64,000 nucleotides of DNA from Neobacillus piezotolerans (GTDB taxonomy: Bacteria; Bacillota; Bacilli; Bacillales; Cytobacillaceae): NCBI RefSeq assembly GCF_003362805.1, contig NZ_QNQT01000003.1, positions 1 to 64,000 of the forward strand, read 5' to 3'. Below the pieces are notes generated by a model. The model had not been told where the DNA came from. It did no database searches and saw nothing but the letters and a program-made list of their open reading frames with translations. Position 1 is the stretch's first letter, and each line of letters opens with the position of its first letter. Of this stretch, positions 59,504 through 64,000 are shown piece by piece. Both the position numbers and the translations under genes were made by a program.

Positions 59504-59549
59504 AATATTATATTTATATTTTATATTTCTTTTACAGGGAGAGAAGTTC

Positions 59550-60206
59550 GTGAAAAAGTTCCTTCTTATTGTGCTTTTTGGATTCCTGGCAATTGTCGCC
59601 GCCCAACCGGGGCTCCCTTTCGCGATGGCCACCAGCCTGTCAAAAGACCTTGCATACGAAGCCAGCTCCCTCCGCACCAAAGATCATGGTCTTTTAACCA
59701 CGCTTTCCTATCATGTAACAAAAACGATGGAAGGGAATCCCTTCCTTCTTCCGAGCTCTGTCGTTGAGAGCGGCGACCCGGAAATTGTCAGGATTGCAGA
59801 AGATGTTACATTTGGAAAGAATACAAATAAAGAAAAGTCAATCGCCATTTATACTTGGGTAACTGAAAACCTTCAATATGATGTGGCAACATACTTTGAT
59901 GCAATCGCCGGAAGGCCATTTGAATTCAAATCGGCAACTGAGGCGTTGCGGACCAGGAAAGCAATGTGCATGGGATTTTCCCATTTGACCGCGGCGCTCC
60001 ATAGGGCAGCCGGGATAGAAGCCAAGGTCGTGTATGGGGCGGACCATGCCTGGAACGAAATCAGGATCGACGGCAAATGGGTCCCCCAGGATACAACTCG
60101 GGGCGCAGGATACATCGACAACCGCTACCGCGAATTCATCCATAAACCGAACCTTGATTATCTTTTCCGCACGGATGAATTCAAAGAAGGGGAATATCTT
60201 TGGTAG
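59550..60206 (+). CDS. Secreted transglutaminase-like (cysteine protease fold) protein
   Basis: A 218-residue exported protein: signal peptide (about 1-28) and a transglutaminase-like core. The catalytic triad is visible: Cys in RKAMCMGFSHLTAALHRAAG, His in ADHAWNEIRIDGKWVPQDTT, Asp in the same block (PQDTT). The YTWVTENLQYD start is typical. These enzymes act as proteases or cross-linkers outside the cell. The start is GTG at 59550 with GGGAGAG upstream. A terminator follows. The promoter has an overlapping palindrome. Confidence 0.86.
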   Translation: MKKFLLIVLFGFLAIVAAQPGLPFAMATSLSKDLAYEASSLRTKDHGLLTTLSYHVTKTMEGNPFLLPSSVVESGDPEIVRIAEDVTFGKNTNKEKSIAIYTWVTENLQYDVATYFDAIAGRPFEFKSATEALRTRKAMCMGFSHLTAALHRAAGIEAKVVYGADHAWNEIRIDGKWVPQDTTRGAGYIDNRYREFIHKPNLDYLFRTDEFKEGEYLW

Positions 60207-60232
60207 GATAGCGGCGGTTCATGTTTTACAAG

Positions 60233-60268
60233 GAACACTTCCATCGATTTGGAAAGTGTTTTTTTTTA
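60233..60268 (+). terminator. Terminator of the transglutaminase-like gene
   Basis: AACACTTCCA, loop, TGGAAAGTGTT, TTTTTTT. Confidence 0.82.
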
Positions 60269-60420
60269 TGAAAAATCCTTTTTGATGAGGCCTTACTCCC
60301 CTTATGGGATTGGCGGGTTTTGACCATACTTGTAAAAAACCGCCGGCTATATGGAGACCCGTTAGGCGGGATATTGCCGGGATGATATTATTCAAAAGCT
60401 CCGCCGATAAGGAGGTTGCC

Positions 60421-61407
60421 ATGACCAACCGCTGGTATATTCATTTTTTGCGATTGCCTGTACAAATGAGGGTTTTGTTGATAACACTTTTCTTTTTCTT
60501 GAGTTTTGGGGTGAGTATCCGTTTTCTGGAACCCGATACTTTCCACACGATTTACGATGGGATTTGGTGGGCGATTATCACCGCCACGACCGTAGGCTAT
60601 GGTGATTTCGTTCCACACACCCATTTAGGAAGGATCGCCGCTGTCCTGCTGATATTATTTGGCGCCGGGCTTGTTTCATATTACTTCGTTTCCTTGGCCA
60701 CCGCGGCTGTCACAAAGCAGAACGCCTTGTCGGAAGGGAAGCTGCCTTATAAAGACGCCGGGCATATGGTCATTGTCGGCTGGAATGAGCGCTCCAGGGA
60801 AATCATCAGCAAGCTCAACGATTCCGGCAGCCCGATTGAAATTGTCCTTATCGACGAAACGCTTGAGGAAAACCCAACCGAGTCACGCTGTGTCCACTTC
60901 ATCCAAGGCAAGCCCCACGTTGATGCAACCATTTTAAAAGGAAACGTCCAGAAGGCCGAGTTGGTGCTGATTACTTCCGACCATAGCCATGAGGAACTTC
61001 TGGCGGACATGAACTCGATCCTGACATTGCTGACGATTAAAGGGCTTTGCCCCGAAGTGAAGTGCATTGTCGAAATTCTCACGCCCGAGCAGGTGGTGAA
61101 TGCAAAACGGGCCGGTGCCGACCAGGTACTGCAATCGAACAAACTGACCAGCATCTTTATGCTAAGCAGTATCCACTCGCGGGGAACTGGGCTTCTTTGG
61201 AATATCATGGGGAGGCTTCAGGAAAACCGCCTTACGTCCGAGCCGGCAGCCTCGCACTTTGAAGGACGGACATTCGCCGAGGCAAAAGCGGCCTGGGCTG
61301 ATAAAGAAAAGCTGTTGATAGGGATTAAAAGAGGAAAGGAATTGGAGGTAAACCCGCCGCTTTCTTTTAAAATTGAAGCTGGCGATGAATTTATCGCGAT
61401 AAAATAA
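60421..61407 (+). CDS. yugO: Potassium channel YugO-like (two-helix pore plus RCK/TrkA domain)
   Basis: A 328-residue potassium channel. Two membrane helices flank the selectivity filter TVGYGD in the TATTVGYGDFVPHTHLGR pore loop. A RCK/TrkA-N Rossmann domain begins at GHMVIVGWNERSREI, and a TrkA-C-like end closes with FKIEAGDEFIAI. In B. subtilis YugO releases potassium and carries electrical signals in biofilms. The start at 60421 has AAGGAGG 4 bases upstream; 39 upstream open codons are not used. It lies near yugN and pgi, as in B. subtilis, but here on the opposite strand from them. MstX is not adjacent. Confidence 0.9.
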   Translation: MTNRWYIHFLRLPVQMRVLLITLFFFLSFGVSIRFLEPDTFHTIYDGIWWAIITATTVGYGDFVPHTHLGRIAAVLLILFGAGLVSYYFVSLATAAVTKQNALSEGKLPYKDAGHMVIVGWNERSREIISKLNDSGSPIEIVLIDETLEENPTESRCVHFIQGKPHVDATILKGNVQKAELVLITSDHSHEELLADMNSILTLLTIKGLCPEVKCIVEILTPEQVVNAKRAGADQVLQSNKLTSIFMLSSIHSRGTGLLWNIMGRLQENRLTSEPAASHFEGRTFAEAKAAWADKEKLLIGIKRGKELEVNPPLSFKIEAGDEFIAIK

Positions 61408-61534
61408 TCTTTTTATTCGGATAGCCGATATTTTAGGGATTGTTAATATGGCATAGGATATATGTTCGCGGAAGTTTGTTAGGTCAGTTTGGGGAGACGG
61501 CTCGGTGGCATCCCATCCGAATCATAGAGGGATT

Positions 61535-61826
61535 TGGACACGGATTGCTCCGAAACTTGGTTTGCTGTCCGAATTATGAAGGGATTCCAAAATAATACCA
61601 GGATTGCTGTCCAAACATGGGGCACCTTTGGACACGCATCGCTTAAAAATTCACTTTGCTGTCCAAACATAGGGCATCTTTGGACACACATCCCTTGAAA
61701 ATTCACTTTGCTGTCCAAAGATGGGGCACCTTTGGACACGCATCCCTTGAAAATGCACTTTGCTGTCCAAACATGGGGCGCCTTTGGACACGCATCCCTT
61801 AAAAATTCACTTTGCTGTCCAAACAT
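61535..61826. repeat. Intergenic tandem array E (52-bp unit, about five copies)
   Basis: The unit starts TTTGCTGTCCAAACATGGGG and ends CCCTTGAAAATTCAC. Copies begin at 61603, 61655, 61707, 61759 and 61811 (52-bp steps), with degenerate sequence before them. Each unit holds TGTCCAAA and its inverse TTTGGACA about 11 bases apart. It lies between the ends of yugO and yugN. The 115-codon frame across it is a translation of the repeat, not a gene. Confidence 0.9.
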
Positions 61827-61887
61827 ATATAACTGTGGATTTATGCCATGCCATTGGGCTTGGATAAAAACCCTATTGATATTAAAA

Positions 61888-61926
61888 GTAGAAGCGCGGG
61901 GGCCGTTTGCTCCCGCGCTTTTAAAT
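61888..61926 (-). terminator. Terminator of yugN
   Basis: AAGCGCGGG, loop, CCCGCGCTT, with T-rich flanks on the minus strand (CTACTTTTAAT). Confidence 0.7.
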
Positions 61927-61937
61927 GAATTAGGTTT

Positions 61938-62339
61938 TTAAAGAAGGGCCGCCTCTAGCTTTTCGATGAGGCCGTCCGCGATTTTTAGGTATTCGGAGTC
62001 AATTGGGGCGTCCTTGTCTTCGGGTGACTGGAACTGGTTTACCGAAGCGGACAGATTGCCGATGTTGCCTTCTTCATCGACCCCGTCTTCGTACTCGTGT
62101 GCCAGAAGGAACGGCGTGCCGATTCTGACTCTTGGATTTCCTCCGTCAAGCTGGCCATCCACCGCCTGGAATGGCACCCTGAAAAAGTGGTACGCGCCGT
62201 TATCGTTGATTTTGTAGTCAAAAAAGCCCTTGTCGTAATCCCAGTTGCCGCCGACACTGTAACCAAGCGGCTTAAGGGTGTCTTCAAGTTCCTTAAAGGA
62301 AAAATCCTTTCCTTCAACATTGCTTTTAACAGGAATCAT
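61938..62339 (-). CDS. yugN: YugN-like family protein
   Basis: A 133-residue cytosolic protein of the YugN-like family (function unknown): FKELEDTLKPLGYSVGGNWD, then GFFDYKINDNGAYHFFRVPF and RIGTPFLLAHEYEDGVDEEG are the family blocks. It follows pgi on the same strand by 165 bp, the same neighbourhood as in B. subtilis (pgi, yugM, yugN, yugO), though yugM is absent here. GAAAGAGGGGG precedes the ATG. The conserved link to Pgi and YugO suggests a shared regulatory context rather than a known reaction. Confidence 0.87.
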   Translation of the reverse strand: MIPVKSNVEGKDFSFKELEDTLKPLGYSVGGNWDYDKGFFDYKINDNGAYHFFRVPFQAVDGQLDGGNPRVRIGTPFLLAHEYEDGVDEEGNIGNLSASVNQFQSPEDKDAPIDSEYLKIADGLIEKLEAALL

Positions 62340-62362
62340 AGCAGCCCCCTCTTTCCTTTTTC

Positions 62363-62525
62363 ATTTTCGTAAAAACAATAAATCAATCCTATTTTAAGTG
62401 TTTTTTCCATTCATATTTCCTTTTTCATAAAAACGTTTAACTCAATCCGCATTAAGCGTTTTTTTTAATCTGGTTTTATTTTTTCGTAAAACATTAATTC
62501 AATCCTATTTGAGGCGTTTTTCCAG
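62363..62525. repeat. Three degenerate copies of the pgi 3' end
   Basis: Three segments of about 50 bp share the pattern CGTAAAA...TCAATCC.ATTT.AG.CGTTTTT: about 62369-62415, 62427-62472 and 62485-62525. The last includes the final codons and stop of pgi. They look like tandem duplications of the gene end. Confidence 0.55.
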
Positions 62526-63854
62526 TTCGGCTTTCATTTCTTCGTACCCCGGTTTGCCAAGGAGCGCGAACATATTGACCTTATAGGCTTCGACTCCGGG
62601 CTGGTCGAATGGGTTGACGCCGAGCAGGTAGCCGCTCATGGCGCAAGCTTTTTCGAAGAAGTAAACCATATAACCGAATGTATACTCGTCCATTTGCGGA
62701 ATGGAAACGATTAGGTTCGGCACGCCGCCGTCGGTGTGGGCGAGCATCGTGCCTTCAAACGCTTTGTTGTTGACGAAATCGACTGTTTGCCCTGCAAGGT
62801 AGTTCAGGCCGTCAAGGTCGTTTGCTTCTTCCTCGATTGTAAGCTCATATCGTGGTTTTTCCACTTTAATGACTGTTTCAAACATATCGCGGCGGCCCTC
62901 CTGGATATATTGCCCCAGCGAGTGCAGGTCTGTTGAAAAGTTGGCCGATGACGGGAAAATCCCTTTTTGGTCTTTCCCTTCGCTTTCCCCGAAAAGCTGT
63001 TTCCACCATTCAGAGAAATATTGGAGGCCTGGTTCGTAGTTGATCAGCATTTCGATTGTCTTGCCTTTGTTGTACAAAGCGTTCCTAACCGCAGCATATT
63101 GATAGGCCGGGTTGTCCTCTAGCTCGGATTGGCTGTAATCCTCCATCGCCTGGCGAGCGCCGTTCATCATCGCTTCGATATCGGCCCCGCAGACAGCGAT
63201 TGGCAGCAAACCGACCGCTGTTAAAACGGAGTAGCGGCCGCCGACATCGTCCGGTATGACGAATGTTTCGTAGCCTTCTTCTGTGGCGAGCGTTTTCAGT
63301 GCTCCGCGCGACTTGTCCGTGGTGGCGTAGACCCGCTTCCGCGCTTCAGCTTCCCCGTATTTTTCTACAAGAAGCTTCCGGAACAGGCGGAAGGCGAGGG
63401 CGGGTTCGGTCGTTGTGCCGGATTTCGAGATGACGTTGATGGAGAAGTCCTTGCCTTCGAGCAGGCCGATGATATCGTGCATGTAGGTGGACGAGATGTT
63501 GTTTCCGGCAAAGATGATTTGCGGCGTGCCGCGCTTTTCGGAAGACATCGCGTTATAGAAGCTGTTGCCGAGAAATTCGATCGCGGCGCGGGCGCCTAGG
63601 TAGGAGCCGCCGATGCCAATGACGATTAGGACATCGGAATCGGATTTGATTTTTTCCGCGGCCTTTTGGATCCGGGAGAATTCTTCTTTATCGTAGTTTT
63701 CAGGAAGGTCGATCCACCCGAGATAGTCGCCTCCCGCTCCGGTTTTTTCGTGAAGGGAATGATGGGCGACCTTTACGGCGTCACGCAGGTAGGTGAGTTC
63801 GTGTTCACCAAAGAAGCCGAGCGCTTTCGTGTAATCAAAACGGATATGTGTCAT
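62505..63854 (-). CDS. pgi: Glucose-6-phosphate isomerase
   Basis: A 449-residue Pgi that interconverts glucose-6-phosphate and fructose-6-phosphate in glycolysis and gluconeogenesis. Motifs: [33 protein letters not shown] (phosphate-binding Ser/Thr loop), [17 protein letters not shown] (PGI signature 1) and [12 protein letters not shown] near the end (signature 2 region with the catalytic Lys). Length fits the short Firmicutes form. The start at 63854 has ACGGAGG 7 bases upstream; a longer open frame begins at 63917. The last 80 bases of the window beyond it hold nothing recognisable. Confidence 0.97.
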   Translation of the reverse strand: MTHIRFDYTKALGFFGEHELTYLRDAVKVAHHSLHEKTGAGGDYLGWIDLPENYDKEEFSRIQKAAEKIKSDSDVLIVIGIGGSYLGARAAIEFLGNSFYNAMSSEKRGTPQIIFAGNNISSTYMHDIIGLLEGKDFSINVISKSGTTTEPALAFRLFRKLLVEKYGEAEARKRVYATTDKSRGALKTLATEEGYETFVIPDDVGGRYSVLTAVGLLPIAVCGADIEAMMNGARQAMEDYSQSELEDNPAYQYAAVRNALYNKGKTIEMLINYEPGLQYFSEWWKQLFGESEGKDQKGIFPSSANFSTDLHSLGQYIQEGRRDMFETVIKVEKPRYELTIEEEANDLDGLNYLAGQTVDFVNNKAFEGTMLAHTDGGVPNLIVSIPQMDEYTFGYMVYFFEKACAMSGYLLGVNPFDQPGVEAYKVNMFALLGKPGYEEMKAELEKRLK

Positions 63855-64000
63855 TTGGGAACCTCCGTGTTTTATTTGTATCATACCCACTTTACCCAAA
63901 GGAAATCGGATAAGCAAGGATGAGGCTGCAGTGGAAGTGCGGCCACTTTCGGGTATTTTCGAGCGCTTTTTTAAATAGGTGGAAACGAAACAGGCCGTTT

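Noticed and set aside
61479-61826. 115-codon open frame on the minus strand
   Set aside because: It is the translation of the 52-bp tandem array; it lacks a ribosome site and its residues simply follow the repeat.

Overview
The window looks like chromosome of a spore-forming, low-to-moderate GC Bacillaceae bacterium close to the Bacillus / Mesobacillus / Cytobacillus group; the exact genus cannot be fixed from the sequence alone. The evidence is strong AGGAGG-type ribosome binding sites, spore-coat genes (CotD-like, CotF-like), B. subtilis-like gene content and order (pgi, yugN and yugO; fdhD, yrhD and the formate dehydrogenase), a perfect PerR box before katA, an RNPP-type regulator and a typical Bacillaceae intergenic repeat.

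Layout. 1-9 kb: the end of an IS3-family element, then DedA, a DEAD-box helicase, a ferritin-like bundle protein, a ComB-like phosphatase, a large unknown membrane protein, a LysR regulator, a tandem GNAT protein and TrmO. 9-14 kb: a four-tRNA operon (Leu, Pro, Gly, Ser, all with C at the wobble position), then Dps, YceI, a C39-like peptidase and catalase. 14-23 kb: an HtrA protease beside a two-component system, a membrane-anchored coiled-coil protein, an SGNH hydrolase, and a phasin-like/UbiB-kinase pair. 23-29.5 kb: one cobalamin-riboswitch unit with an ECF transporter (S component, fused EcfAA', EcfT), a transcobalamin-like lipoprotein and a wall-anchored intrinsic-factor-like protein. 30-43 kb: transporters, CotD, the formate dehydrogenase module, a CotF-like protein, a collapsed pxpB/pxpC remnant, a PLP enzyme, a cold-shock protein and ribokinase. 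43-48 kb: a RodA/FtsW protein, then a convergent cassette of secreted subtilase, RNPP regulator and a short exported protein made of five copies of TPIYPPL. 48-55 kb: GrpB, an ECF sigma factor with a putative anti-sigma, small proteins, a YteA/DksA-like protein and a tnpB-only IS605-type element with its guide-RNA end. 55-64 kb: LysE, a GtrA/GT2/YkoS-like cell-envelope glycosylation set, a transglutaminase-like protein, potassium channel YugO, YugN and Pgi.

Most notable are (i) the RNPP regulator with a multi-copy candidate pheromone gene 13 bp downstream and a secreted protease next to it, which looks like a complete quorum-sensing cassette; (ii) the B12 capture-and-import operon, whose surface protein pairs two DUF4430-type domains with an alpha/alpha barrel, the same two folds used by animal intrinsic factor; (iii) five intergenic tandem arrays, each built on its own word, with periods of 20-21 bp or about 52 bp; and (iv) a TnpB that keeps its RuvC residues but has lost its zinc ribbon, with a LexA-box-like site before it. 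All functions are inferred from reading the sequence; no database search was run.
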